NCBI GenBank assembly: GCA_009774655.1
Contig: VSOD01000001.1
Span: 15,056 to 42,731 of the forward strand
Reading direction: 5' to 3'
From: Lachnospiraceae bacterium
GTDB lineage: Bacteria; Bacillota_A; Clostridia; Lachnospirales; Lachnospiraceae
Length of the DNA stretch: 27,676 nucleotides
Below the pieces are notes generated by a model that was given only the letters and a program-made list of their open reading frames with translations, was not told where the DNA came from and did not search any database. Below, in pieces: positions 8,011 through 15,433 of this stretch. The position numbers and the translations under genes were made by a program. Within the stretch, counting starts at the first letter, position 1, and every line of letters starts with the position of its first letter.

Positions 8011-9162
8011 ATGGACAAGCAGATACAGGATTCCAAGAACAAAGATATGAGGGAGAAGAAGCAGGCTGACGGCGCGGAGGAACAGGCAGGAGATCATAAG
8101 GCAAAACGCAGGCTGGTCAAAAATATCCCGTTGTTGATCGCAGAGATCTGTATGCTGGTGGCAGCGGTGGTCATCCTGTATGTGGTGGTGACTGCCACAG
8201 ATGAGGTGGAGCGCAGGCCCATTGATAAAGGGCGGATCATTATCAATAAAGAAGTAAAGCAGACACAGAAGAAAAAGAAAGAAGAGCAGAAGGTCTCCAA
8301 AGGGTACCACAACATTGCGCTGTTCGGTGTGGATGCCAGAGACGGGCAGCTGGGAAGAGGCACCAGGAGCGATACGATCATCATAGCCAGCATCAATCTG
8401 GATACGCAGGAGATCAAGCTGGTTTCCGTATTCCGGGATACCTATCTGAACCTGAGCAATGACAGTTACAACAAATGTAACGCGGCATATGCGCAGGGCG
8501 GCCCGGAGCAGGCGATCAGTATGCTGAACATGAATCTGGATCTGGATATCACGGACTATGTGACGGTGGGATTCGGCGGCCTGATCGATTCGATCGATGC
8601 GCTGGGCGGTATCGAGATGGAGATTCAGGATGCGGAGATATCCCATCTGAACAATTATCAGCTGACGATGGCAGAAGAGCTTGGCGTGGATTATACGCCC
8701 ATAGAACACAGCGGAAAACAGCTGCTGAACGGGATGCAGGCTACCGCGTACTGTCGGATCCGCTATACGAAGGGTGATGATTTCAGACGGGCAGAGCGGC
8801 AGAGGGACGTGCTGACGGCGATGGTGGAGAAGGCCAAGGAAGCGTCAGTCAGTTCTTTAAAAGAGATGGTTACGGCGATCCTGCCGGAAGTGGAGACGTC
8901 TTTGGGTGTGAATGATATCGTCAGCGTTCTCGGTACTGTTGCCGGGTATAATGTAGTGGCCAGTGACGGGTTTCCCTTCGAGGATGGCAGAGTGGGCGCC
9001 ACGGTGGGCAGCAAAGGCAGCTGCGTCATTCCGGTGGATCTGACGGATAATGTGACAGCACTGCATGAGCTGTTGTATCCGGGGACGGAATATCAGCCTT
9101 CGCAGCAGGTACACAGTATCAGTCTCGAGATTGCTGCGCTGACTATGGAATACAGAGAATAG
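8011..9162 (+). CDS. LytR-CpsA-Psr (LCP) family cell-wall polymer ligase
   Basis: LCP enzymes transfer lipid-linked anionic polymers (wall teichoic acid or capsule) onto peptidoglycan outside the cell. The 383-residue protein has a charged cytoplasmic N-terminus (1-38), one membrane helix (about 39-61), a Lys-rich linker and the LCP domain (about 105-280). Visible signatures are ALFGVDARDG, GTRSDTIIIAS (Arg and Asp of the pyrophosphate/metal site), SVFRDTYLNL and YCRIRYTKGDDFRR (conserved basic residues). ATG 8011 is preferred over 7996 because GAGGGAG lies six bases upstream of it. It is a separate unit from radA, 150 bp upstream. The attached polymer cannot be inferred from the neighbours. 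Confidence 0.9.
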   Translation: MDKQIQDSKNKDMREKKQADGAEEQAGDHKAKRRLVKNIPLLIAEICMLVAAVVILYVVVTATDEVERRPIDKGRIIINKEVKQTQKKKKEEQKVSKGYHNIALFGVDARDGQLGRGTRSDTIIIASINLDTQEIKLVSVFRDTYLNLSNDSYNKCNAAYAQGGPEQAISMLNMNLDLDITDYVTVGFGGLIDSIDALGGIEMEIQDAEISHLNNYQLTMAEELGVDYTPIEHSGKQLLNGMQATAYCRIRYTKGDDFRRAERQRDVLTAMVEKAKEASVSSLKEMVTAILPEVETSLGVNDIVSVLGTVAGYNVVASDGFPFEDGRVGATVGSKGSCVIPVDLTDNVTALHELLYPGTEYQPSQQVHSISLEIAALTMEYRE

Positions 9163-9212
9163 TCCTATAGTTGACAGCAATGCAGATTTATACTGAATGT
9201 GACTGTTCGGAG

Positions 9213-9323
9213 ATGTTTAAGGCAGTGGCTGGATACATTCCGGCTGCTGTCGTTTTGATTCTGTCATCGAAGGCAGCGGCCGGGGAGAAAAGGAAAGAGG
9301 TTTGGGGAAAGGCATGGGCTTGA
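9213..9323 (+). CDS. Possible 36-codon leader ORF before ABC exporter
   Basis: An open frame runs from ATG 9213 to TGA 9321-9323, ending three bases before the exporter start at 9327. The peptide is hydrophobic in the middle (YIPAAVVLILSS), then basic and Trp-containing (KRKEVWGKAWA). The ribosome site is poor: CGGAG touches the ATG. The frame covers both of two competing hairpins (see findings). TTGACA at 9171-9176 could be a -35 box, but the matching -10 is weak. In Bacillus, the similar BmrCD exporter is controlled by the leader peptide BmrB. The analogy is inference, and the frame could be chance. Confidence 0.35.
   Translation: MFKAVAGYIPAAVVLILSSKAAAGEKRKEVWGKAWA
9223..9256 (+). terminator. 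Weak intrinsic terminator or attenuator hairpin
   Basis: CAGTGGCTGGA (9223-9233) pairs with TCCGGCTGCTG (9239-9249), 11 pairs of which three are G-T, with a five-base loop, followed by TCGTTTT. It may end the LCP transcript. Its right arm can alternatively pair with 9272-9283, so it may be conditional. Confidence 0.4.
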
Positions 9324-9326
9324 GGA

Positions 9327-11120
9327 ATGAAAAAATTACTCGTATATTTAAAAGACTATAAGAAAGAGACAGTTCTGGCGCCTCTTTTTAAGATGCTGGA
9401 GGCGACTTTTGAGCTGTTCGTGCCGTTGGTGATGGCGGCGATCATCGATCAGGGTATCGGCAGCAGCAATGTATCCTATGTGCTGCGCATGGGCGGGGTT
9501 ATGATCCTGCTGGGAGTGATCGGACTAGTCTGCTCGATCACGGCACAGTACTTTTCGGCGAAAGCGGCGGTGGGTGTTTCCACGAAATTGAAACATGCCC
9601 TTTTTGCCCATATCCAGGGACTGTCCTACACGGAGATCGACACGCTGGGGACGGCTACCATGATCACCCGGATGACTTCCGATGTGAACCAGGTGCAGAG
9701 TGGTGTGAATATGGTGCTGCGTTTGTTTCTGCGCTCGCCCTTTATCGTGTTCGGCGCCATGGTGATGGCCTTTACCATTGATGTGAAGGCGGCATTTATT
9801 TTCGTGGTGACGATCCCGGCGCTCTCCGTCGTGGTATTCGGCATTATGATGTGGACAATGCCCCTGTTTAAAAAGGTGCAGGCAGGGCTGGACAGTGTGC
9901 TGGGTGCCACCAGAGAGAACCTTACGGGCGCCAGGGTCATTCGGGCCTTTAACAAGGAACAGGAAGAGATCGAGGCTTTTGAGCGCAAGAACAGCAATCT
10001 GGCGCATATGCAGCTGTTTGTGGGCAAGATCTCCGCACTCACCAATCCGGTTACATATATCATCATCAACGTGGCAACGATCGTACTCCTCTATACGGGT
10101 GCGGTGCGGGTGGATGAAGGAACCATCACCCAGGGACAGGTTGTGGCACTGGTCAACTATATGTCTCAGATTCTGATCGAGCTTGTGAAGCTGGCGAATC
10201 TGATCATCACGATCACCAAGGCGCTGGCCTGCGCGAACCGGATCCAGAGCGTTTTCGAGATAGAATCCGGCATGACATGGGAACAGGCGGTGACGCCGGC
10301 CGGTGCGGCTGCCACTGACGGACACAGGACAGACGAGGCGGCCGGGACGGCAGCACAGACACGGCAAAATGCGGCGGATGAGGTGGTATTTGACCATGTC
10401 TGCCTGACCTATGCTGGCGCCGGTGCGGAATCGCTGTCCGACATAGATTTTCATGTAAAAAAAGGACAGACAGTGGGGATCATCGGCGGTACGGGTTCCG
10501 GCAAGACTTCCCTGATCAATATGATTCCACGTTTCTACGATGCGACGAAGGGACATGTCAGGATCAAGGGAAAAGACGTGCGGGAATACGGAATGGAAGA
10601 GCTGCGGGAGATGATCGGCATCGTACCGCAGAAGGCGGTGCTTTTCCAGGGAACGATCAGAGAGAATATGCAGTGGGGTAAGAACGACGCGACGGATGCG
10701 CAGATCTGGCAGGCCATCGAGACGGCTCAGGCGAAAGAATTCGTGGAGCAGAAGGACGGGAAGCTGGAGGCTTCCGTAGCCCAGAGCGGAAGAAATCTTT
10801 CCGGCGGCCAGCGGCAGCGGCTGACCATAGCCCGCGCCCTGGTGGGGAAGCCGGAGATCCTGATCCTGGACGACAGTGCATCGGCGCTTGACTATGCTAC
10901 GGATGCGGCGCTTAGACAGGCGATCCGGGATATGGAAGGCGATATGACGGTGTTCATCGTATCACAGCGGGCTTCTTCCATCCAGCATGCCGACCAGATC
11001 ATCGTGCTGGACGACGGAGAGATGGCGGATATCGGGACACATGACGAGCTGCTTGAGCGGTGTGAGGTGTATCAGGAGATTTATTATTCACAGTACCCGA
11101 AAAAGGAGGCGCAGAGCTGA
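9327..11120 (+). CDS. ABC exporter subunit with degenerate nucleotide site (BmrC/TM287-like)
   Basis: This is half of a heterodimeric multidrug-type ABC exporter. The 597-residue protein has a six-helix type I exporter domain (about 1-310), an unusual Ala/Thr-rich linker (about 315-350) and a nucleotide-binding domain. Walker A GGTGSGKT is at 387-394 and the canonical signature LSGGQ at 491-495. The catalytic glutamate after Walker B is Asp516 (ILILDDSAS), and the switch histidine is Gln547 (VSQRASS). These substitutions define the non-catalytic member of BmrCD/TM287-288/LmrCD pairs. GAGGA directly abuts the ATG, so translation may be coupled to the small upstream frame. The partner gene starts one base after the stop. 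The substrate is unknown; drug or lipid export is typical. Confidence 0.93.
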   Translation: MKKLLVYLKDYKKETVLAPLFKMLEATFELFVPLVMAAIIDQGIGSSNVSYVLRMGGVMILLGVIGLVCSITAQYFSAKAAVGVSTKLKHALFAHIQGLSYTEIDTLGTATMITRMTSDVNQVQSGVNMVLRLFLRSPFIVFGAMVMAFTIDVKAAFIFVVTIPALSVVVFGIMMWTMPLFKKVQAGLDSVLGATRENLTGARVIRAFNKEQEEIEAFERKNSNLAHMQLFVGKISALTNPVTYIIINVATIVLLYTGAVRVDEGTITQGQVVALVNYMSQILIELVKLANLIITITKALACANRIQSVFEIESGMTWEQAVTPAGAAATDGHRTDEAAGTAAQTRQNAADEVVFDHVCLTYAGAGAESLSDIDFHVKKGQTVGIIGGTGSGKTSLINMIPRFYDATKGHVRIKGKDVREYGMEELREMIGIVPQKAVLFQGTIRENMQWGKNDATDAQIWQAIETAQAKEFVEQKDGKLEASVAQSGRNLSGGQRQRLTIARALVGKPEILILDDSASALDYATDAALRQAIRDMEGDMTVFIVSQRASSIQHADQIIVLDDGEMADIGTHDELLERCEVYQEIYYSQYPKKEAQS

Positions 11121-11121
11121 G

Positions 11122-12888
11122 ATGGCAAAATCAGGAAATGGCAGCAGGCAGAAGGGAACGCTGCGTAAGGTGCTGCGGTATATTAAAAAATATTGGGTTT
11201 ATCTGGCGTTATCAATCGTGATGGCGGCGCTTACCGTGACGTTGACCCTGTATCTTCCGATTCTGACAGGACGGGTGATCGATCTGATCGTCAGTAAAGG
11301 AGGGGTGGATTTCGACGGTGTATTTGCCATTTTAAGACAGATGGCGGTGGTGATCGGGATCACGGCAGCGGCCCAGTGGGTCATGAATATCTGCAACAAC
11401 AAGATGACTTACCGTATCGTGCAGGATATCCGGGACGAGGCGTTTAAGCGCATCGAGATCCTGCCGCTGAAATATATTGACGAACATTCCTACGGGGAAG
11501 TGGTGAGCCGGGTGATCGCGGACGTGGACCAGTTTGCGGACGGCCTGCTGATGGGATTTACGCAGTTCTTTACAGGTGTTATCACGATCCTCGGCACGCT
11601 GGGCTTTATGCTCAGTGTCAATGTGGGCATCACGGGCGTGGTAGTATTGATCACACCGTTATCCTTCCTGGTGGCGGCTTTTATCGCCAAAAAGACCTTT
11701 GTGATGTTCCGGGCACAGTCGGAGACGAGAGGAGAACAGACGGCGCTGATCGAGGAAATGATCGGCAACCAGAAGGTAGTGCAGGCCTTTTCCCATGAAG
11801 ACGAGGCGCTGGAGGAGTTCGACGAGATCAACGGCAGGCTGGAGAAATGCTCTCTAAAGGCAATCTTCTATTCGTCCATCACCAATCCTTCCACCAGATT
11901 TGTCAACAATCTGGTGTATGCGGGTGTGGCGGTGGCCGGTGCGGTATTTGCCATCCGCGGCGGCATCAGTGTCGGACAGCTGTCCTGTTTCTTAAGCTAT
12001 GCGAACCAGTACACGAAGCCTTTTAACGAGATTTCGGGCGTTGTGACGGAGCTGCAGAATGCCCTTGCCTGTGCGGCCAGGATCTTCGCATTGATCGAGG
12101 AAGAACCGCAGATACCGGATAAGGACAATGCAGTCTGTCTGGGGGATGTGGAAGGAAGCGTGGATCTTGCACATGTGGATTTCTCCTATGTGCCGGATAA
12201 GAAGCTGATCACGGACTTCAACCTTTCGGTGCGGCCGGGCCAGCGTGTGGCCATTGTCGGGCCTACGGGCTGCGGCAAGACTACGGTCATCAATCTGCTG
12301 ATGCGTTTCTATGACGTGAATGCCGGAAGTATCCGGGTGGAAGGCCATGATATCCGGGACGTGACCAGAAAGAGCCTGCGTGCCAACTATGGCATGGTAC
12401 TGCAGGAGACCTGGTTAAAAGGCGGGACCGTAAGGGATAATATTGTGATGGGTAAGCCTGAGGCGACAGAGGAGGAGATCATCGCCGCTGCAAAGGCGTC
12501 CCATGCCCACAGCTTTATCAAGAGACTGCCGGATGGGTACGATACGATCATTGCGGAAGACGGCGGCAACCTTTCCCAGGGACAGAAGCAGCTTCTGTGT
12601 ATTACGAGAGTCATGCTGTGTCTGCCGCCCATGCTGATTCTGGACGAAGCGACTTCTTCTATTGATACGAGAACGGAGATCCGGATCCAGAAGGCCTTCG
12701 CGGCGATGATGGAAGGAAGGACCAGTTTCATCGTGGCCCACAGGCTGTCTACGATCAGAGAGGCAGACGTGATCCTGGTCATGAAAGACGGCAATATCAT
12801 TGAGCAGGGTGATCACGAGACATTGTTGAAACAGAACGGATTCTATGCGACACTGTACAACAGCCAGTTTGTGGGATACAGCGCATAA
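11122..12888 (+). CDS. ABC exporter subunit with catalytic nucleotide site (BmrD/TM288-like)
   Basis: Partner of the preceding half-transporter, 588 residues. It has a six-helix exporter domain (about 20-320) and a nucleotide-binding domain with Walker A GPTGCGKT at 380-387, Walker B MLILDEATSSID with catalytic Glu509, and switch His540 in VAHRLSTI. Its signature is LSQGQ (484-488) instead of LSGGQ. The consensus ATP site therefore pairs this subunit's Glu/His with the first subunit's LSGGQ, and the degenerate site pairs the first subunit's Asp/Gln with this LSQGQ. This is the arrangement known from TM287/288. The start at 11122 follows AAGGAGG; an in-frame upstream extension inside the first gene is unlikely. 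It ends nine bases from the convergent lipoprotein gene, with no terminator visible between them. Confidence 0.93.
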   Translation: MAKSGNGSRQKGTLRKVLRYIKKYWVYLALSIVMAALTVTLTLYLPILTGRVIDLIVSKGGVDFDGVFAILRQMAVVIGITAAAQWVMNICNNKMTYRIVQDIRDEAFKRIEILPLKYIDEHSYGEVVSRVIADVDQFADGLLMGFTQFFTGVITILGTLGFMLSVNVGITGVVVLITPLSFLVAAFIAKKTFVMFRAQSETRGEQTALIEEMIGNQKVVQAFSHEDEALEEFDEINGRLEKCSLKAIFYSSITNPSTRFVNNLVYAGVAVAGAVFAIRGGISVGQLSCFLSYANQYTKPFNEISGVVTELQNALACAARIFALIEEEPQIPDKDNAVCLGDVEGSVDLAHVDFSYVPDKKLITDFNLSVRPGQRVAIVGPTGCGKTTVINLLMRFYDVNAGSIRVEGHDIRDVTRKSLRANYGMVLQETWLKGGTVRDNIVMGKPEATEEEIIAAAKASHAHSFIKRLPDGYDTIIAEDGGNLSQGQKQLLCITRVMLCLPPMLILDEATSSIDTRTEIRIQKAFAAMMEGRTSFIVAHRLSTIREADVILVMKDGNIIEQGDHETLLKQNGFYATLYNSQFVGYSA

Positions 12889-12897
12889 AAACGGGCA

Positions 12898-13401
12898 TTA
12901 TTTAAGTTCTTTATAGTAGGCGGCGTCCTCATTGTAATCCATGTATTCGGAACGGATATCAGTGATGACGCCGTTTTCCCATGTAAAGAGCAGATAGCTG
13001 TAGATAACGGAGTGGGCCTGCAGGAAGGCATCGGAATTCAGGGTTTCGGTCAGGGTCTCCTTCTCGATCTCGTTTTCCTTACAGAACAGGTCAAGGTCCG
13101 TGGGCGTCTCGTCGATGAAAAAGGTTGGCAGCAGAAGGGTGACGGCGGAATCGAAAGGAATCTCTTCCGCTTCGAACACCTGATACGCTCCGCCATCCAC
13201 GGAAGTGAAGATTTTATAGTCGCCGTAGGCGGCAAGAAAAGTTTCGGCATTGTCGCCGATGGATACGTTTTTGCTTGTCGTGCCGGTAACCGGGTCCAGC
13301 TCATAATCGGCGGCGCCAAGGAGCGGCGTACTCTCGCCGCAGGCCGTCAGAAGCCCCAGCGTCAGGAAAAGGGAAGTCAGTAGCGCGATCAGTTTCTTCA
13401 T
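12898..13401 (-). CDS. Putative lipoprotein, function unknown (167 aa)
   Basis: A small secreted lipoprotein. The N-terminus is MKKLIALLTSLFLTLGLL, followed by the lipobox LTAC with the lipidated Cys near residue 20. The mature part is acidic, with no recognised domain. It contains YGDYKIFTSVDG and ends NEDAAYYKELK. The start at 13401 follows AAAGGA and gives a proper signal peptide; longer frames upstream run into the tRNA and are rejected. Only about 32 bp separate the start from a terminator behind tRNA-Trp, which leaves little room for its own promoter, so expression may depend on read-through from the tRNA promoter. It converges with the ABC exporter pair. Confidence 0.8.
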   Translation of the reverse strand: MKKLIALLTSLFLTLGLLTACGESTPLLGAADYELDPVTGTTSKNVSIGDNAETFLAAYGDYKIFTSVDGGAYQVFEAEEIPFDSAVTLLLPTFFIDETPTDLDLFCKENEIEKETLTETLNSDAFLQAHSVIYSYLLFTWENGVITDIRSEYMDYNEDAAYYKELK

Positions 13402-13433
13402 GGGATAAAGGTTTCCTTTCGTATTTAATACCA

Positions 13434-13460
13434 TAAAAAAAGTTTGCCCGACGGCAAACT
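13434..13460 (-). terminator. Intrinsic terminator of tRNA-Trp
   Basis: Read on the minus strand, AGTTTGCC (13460-13453) pairs perfectly with GGCAAACT (13448-13441) around a four-base loop and is followed by seven T residues (13440-13434). It lies 14 bases after the tRNA 3' end. Confidence 0.9.
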
Positions 13461-13473
13461 CTGCAAAAAATAA

Positions 13474-13544
13474 CAGGGGCAGTAGGAATCGAACCCACAT
13501 CGATGGTTTTGGAGACCACTGTTCTACCTTTGAACTATGCCCCT
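13474..13544 (-). tRNA. tRNA-Trp (CCA anticodon)
   Basis: The minus strand folds as a complete cloverleaf. The acceptor stem AGGGGCA/TGCCCCT is 7 bp perfect, the T-arm is GTGGG-TTCGATT-CCTAC, and the anticodon stem GTGGT/ACCAT encloses the loop CTCCAAA with anticodon CCA. The discriminator base is G. The 3' CCA tail is not encoded, as TTA follows. No intron is present. Confidence 0.97.
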
Positions 13545-13582
13545 ATGGATTGCGGTCATGTTTTCTTAAACCGCCGAATTGT

Positions 13583-13611
13583 ATTATAGCACATGTGGGT
13601 AAGGGATGCAA
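13583..13611 (-). promoter_or_regulatory. Sigma-A promoter of tRNA-Trp
   Basis: On the minus strand there is a -35 TTGCAT (13611-13606), a 17-base spacer and a perfect -10 TATAAT (13588-13583), about 40 bases before the tRNA. It may also serve the downstream lipoprotein by read-through. Confidence 0.85.
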
Positions 13612-13633
13612 GATGTTTTTGCGACGAATTATC

Positions 13634-13662
13634 TTGTAAAGCGGGTTTATTTTTCATATAAT
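13634..13662 (+). promoter_or_regulatory. Sigma-A promoter of rpn gene
   Basis: TTGTAA (13634-13639), a 17-base spacer and TATAAT (13657-13662); a second overlapping TATAAT is at 13663-13668. It faces away from the tRNA-Trp promoter and lies about 60 bases before the nuclease start. Confidence 0.75.
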
Positions 13663-13727
13663 TATAATATAGGATAAAATGTGCAGTAAACGATATGCAG
13701 ATATCTGGAGAACATAAAGAGGACAGA

Positions 13728-14684
13728 ATGAGAAAAGAGACCGAGATCGATCTCGCTGTGGCAGAGGCGGTTGGAAGTAAATATGATAATGCGTGTAAAA
13801 GGCTGTTTCAGAACAGGGAAATCATAGCACCTGTGTTAAAAGAGGTAGTGCCGGAGTATAAAAATTCTACAGTAGAAGAAATCATACGTTATATAGACGC
13901 GGACAGTATTGAGGATATCCCGGTTGATGACATTCCGGCAGGCGTGGGCCGGTTACAGACCGAAATCGGTTCGGTCAGAGATAAACTGATTCGTTACGAT
14001 ACACATTTCAGGTCGATCAATCCCATGTTGAGTCGTGAAAATTTGTGTATCCATCTTCATATTGATCTGGAAGTACAGAATAATTACAGGCCTACAAACC
14101 CGCCGTATCCGATCATAAAAAGAGGCGTATACTATGCCGCGAGGGAGATCAGCTATCAGCTTGGCACGTTAACGGAACAGACAAATTACGGGGAGATTCA
14201 GAAAGTATACAGTATTTGGATCTGTAATGAGAGGATTCCGGTCAAACTGCAGAATACGGTGACGATGTATTCCATAAAGAAGTCGGATATCATAGGAACC
14301 GTGAAAGAACCGGAGGAAGACTATGACCTGATGAATGTGATCATAATCCGCAGGGGCAAAGAGACAAAGGAGCCGATATTTGATTATCTGTCAGGTGTAT
14401 TCGGCTGTGACAAAGGAAAGATCTCAAAATATGTAGATATTGCCGGAAACGAGAAAGTCTTGAGAGGAGTGGATGAGATGAGCGGTTTAGGACAGACTAT
14501 TATGAATGAAGGAATTCAGCAGGGAATCCAGCAGGGAATCCAGAAAGGAATAAAAGAAGGAGAAAATCTGCTGGCAACGCTTGTCAGTTGTCTGAAGCGG
14601 GACGGGAGACTGAATGAGCTGGACCGGATTGCAGATGAGGAAGCAAGAAAGCAGTTATACAGGGAATATGGTCTGATCGATTAA
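13728..14684 (+). CDS. Rpn-family PD-(D/E)XK nuclease / putative transposase
   Basis: A 318-residue protein of the Rpn (PDDEXK_2) family. These are DNA nucleases that raise RecA-independent recombination and are often annotated as putative transposases. The core is visible: the strand ending HLHIDLEVQNNY holds the D-x-E-x-Q active-site pattern near residues 114-118, and the domain covers about 15-215. The tail has the family's repeat GIQQGIQQGIQKGIKEG, encoded by 12-bp tandem repeats, then a helical end. ATG 13728 follows AGAGGA and is preferred to 13695. The gene has its own promoter and terminator, so it is a solo cargo gene. Its AT-richer codons differ from its neighbours, which suggests transfer. 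Confidence 0.85.
   Translation: MRKETEIDLAVAEAVGSKYDNACKRLFQNREIIAPVLKEVVPEYKNSTVEEIIRYIDADSIEDIPVDDIPAGVGRLQTEIGSVRDKLIRYDTHFRSINPMLSRENLCIHLHIDLEVQNNYRPTNPPYPIIKRGVYYAAREISYQLGTLTEQTNYGEIQKVYSIWICNERIPVKLQNTVTMYSIKKSDIIGTVKEPEEDYDLMNVIIIRRGKETKEPIFDYLSGVFGCDKGKISKYVDIAGNEKVLRGVDEMSGLGQTIMNEGIQQGIQQGIQKGIKEGENLLATLVSCLKRDGRLNELDRIADEEARKQLYREYGLID
14511..14558 (+). repeat. 12-bp tandem repeats inside rpn gene (four units)
   Basis: Four in-frame 12-base units start at 14511, 14523, 14535 and 14547. The first three differ by one to three bases, and the fourth is more diverged. Each encodes one GIQQ-like turn. The array is in frame, so slippage would change the repeat number without a frameshift. 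Confidence 0.8.
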
Positions 14685-14704
14685 GACGTCGTGTTACACA
14701 GGGA

Positions 14705-14737
14705 GTCGTCCGGCAATAAATGCGGGCGGCTTTTTTT
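14705..14737 (+). terminator. Intrinsic terminator after rpn gene
   Basis: GTCGTCCG (14705-14712) pairs with CGGGCGGC (14723-14730), eight pairs including two G-T, followed by seven T residues. Confidence 0.88.
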
Positions 14738-14753
14738 GTTTCGCAGTCACCTT

Positions 14754-14782
14754 TTGCAGGGCATATGCGTGTTCTATATAAC
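14754..14782 (+). promoter_or_regulatory. Sigma-A-like promoter before ECF sigma gene
   Basis: TTGCAG (14754-14759), a 17-base spacer and TATAAC (14777-14782). The transcript would begin near 14789. ACAGGAC (14781-14787) can pair with GTCCTGT (14802-14808), giving a small hairpin at the 5' end. Confidence 0.6.
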
Positions 14783-14875
14783 AGGACGAAATGGAAAACC
14801 GGTCCTGTAAAGCGCGCTGGATAAAAGAGGTTTACATAAAGCTAGGTGAGAGGAAGTACAGGAGGTGGCAGGCAG

Positions 14876-15352
14876 TTGAGTGTGGAAAAAGTGGTGATGG
14901 AATACGGCGATATGCTTTTCAGGGTGTGTATGGTTCTGCTGTGCAATGAGCAGGATGCACAGGATGCGGTGCAGGATACGTTCTGCAGTTATATGGAGCA
15001 TGCGGCTGGATTTCGGAACAGAGAGCATGAGAAGGCATGGTTGATCCGGGTGGCAACCAACAGATGCCTGGATGTGCACAGGGGCAGAAACAGGCATCCC
15101 ACGGTGCAGTGGGAAGATGCGGACAGGTATTGTGAGTTTCCGGAGCAGAGCGAAGTTCTGGCAGAGCTGATGAATCTGCCGGAACAGTTGAAGACGGTGA
15201 TCTATCTGCACTATATAGAGGGATATAAGGCAGCGGAGATTGCCGGGATGCTGGGCATAACCCTGAATGCGGTGAAGAAGCGGATGCAGCGGGGCAGGGA
15301 GAAGTTGAAACTGTCGCTTGGCGGGGAACATGCACTGTCGCCGCACGCATAG
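14876..15352 (+). CDS. ECF-like RNA polymerase sigma factor (locus 1)
   Basis: An alternative sigma factor of 158 residues with only regions 2 and 4, the ECF architecture. Region 2 (about 8-75) includes DAQDAVQDTFCSYMEH and KAWLIRVATNRCLD. Region 4 (about 100-150) includes LPEQLKTVIYLHYIEGYKAAE and the helix-turn-helix GITLNAVKKRMQRGREKLK. TTG 14876 is chosen because AGGAGG lies ten bases upstream; GTG 14846 would add ten residues with no family match. The next gene, 81 bp downstream, encodes a membrane-anchored protein that is its likely regulator. No recognisable ECF-type promoter was found, so the target genes are unknown. Confidence 0.88.
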   Translation: MSVEKVVMEYGDMLFRVCMVLLCNEQDAQDAVQDTFCSYMEHAAGFRNREHEKAWLIRVATNRCLDVHRGRNRHPTVQWEDADRYCEFPEQSEVLAELMNLPEQLKTVIYLHYIEGYKAAEIAGMLGITLNAVKKRMQRGREKLKLSLGGEHALSPHA

Positions 15353-15433
15353 GCGAATAAGTACAGAGCCGGTCAGGCAGAGGTATTTGATGTAGTGCGG
15401 GAAGAACCCTGAAAGAGGAAGGAGCGGGAACAC

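Noticed and set aside
9171..9199. TTGACA as a firm promoter for the exporter
   Set aside because: At 17 or 18 bases the -10 would be TGAATG or GAATGT, and TATACT lies only 12 bases away, so it is kept only as a possibility.
14511..14558. CRISPR-like short repeats
   Set aside because: The units are 12 bp, contiguous without spacers and encode the tail of an Rpn protein.
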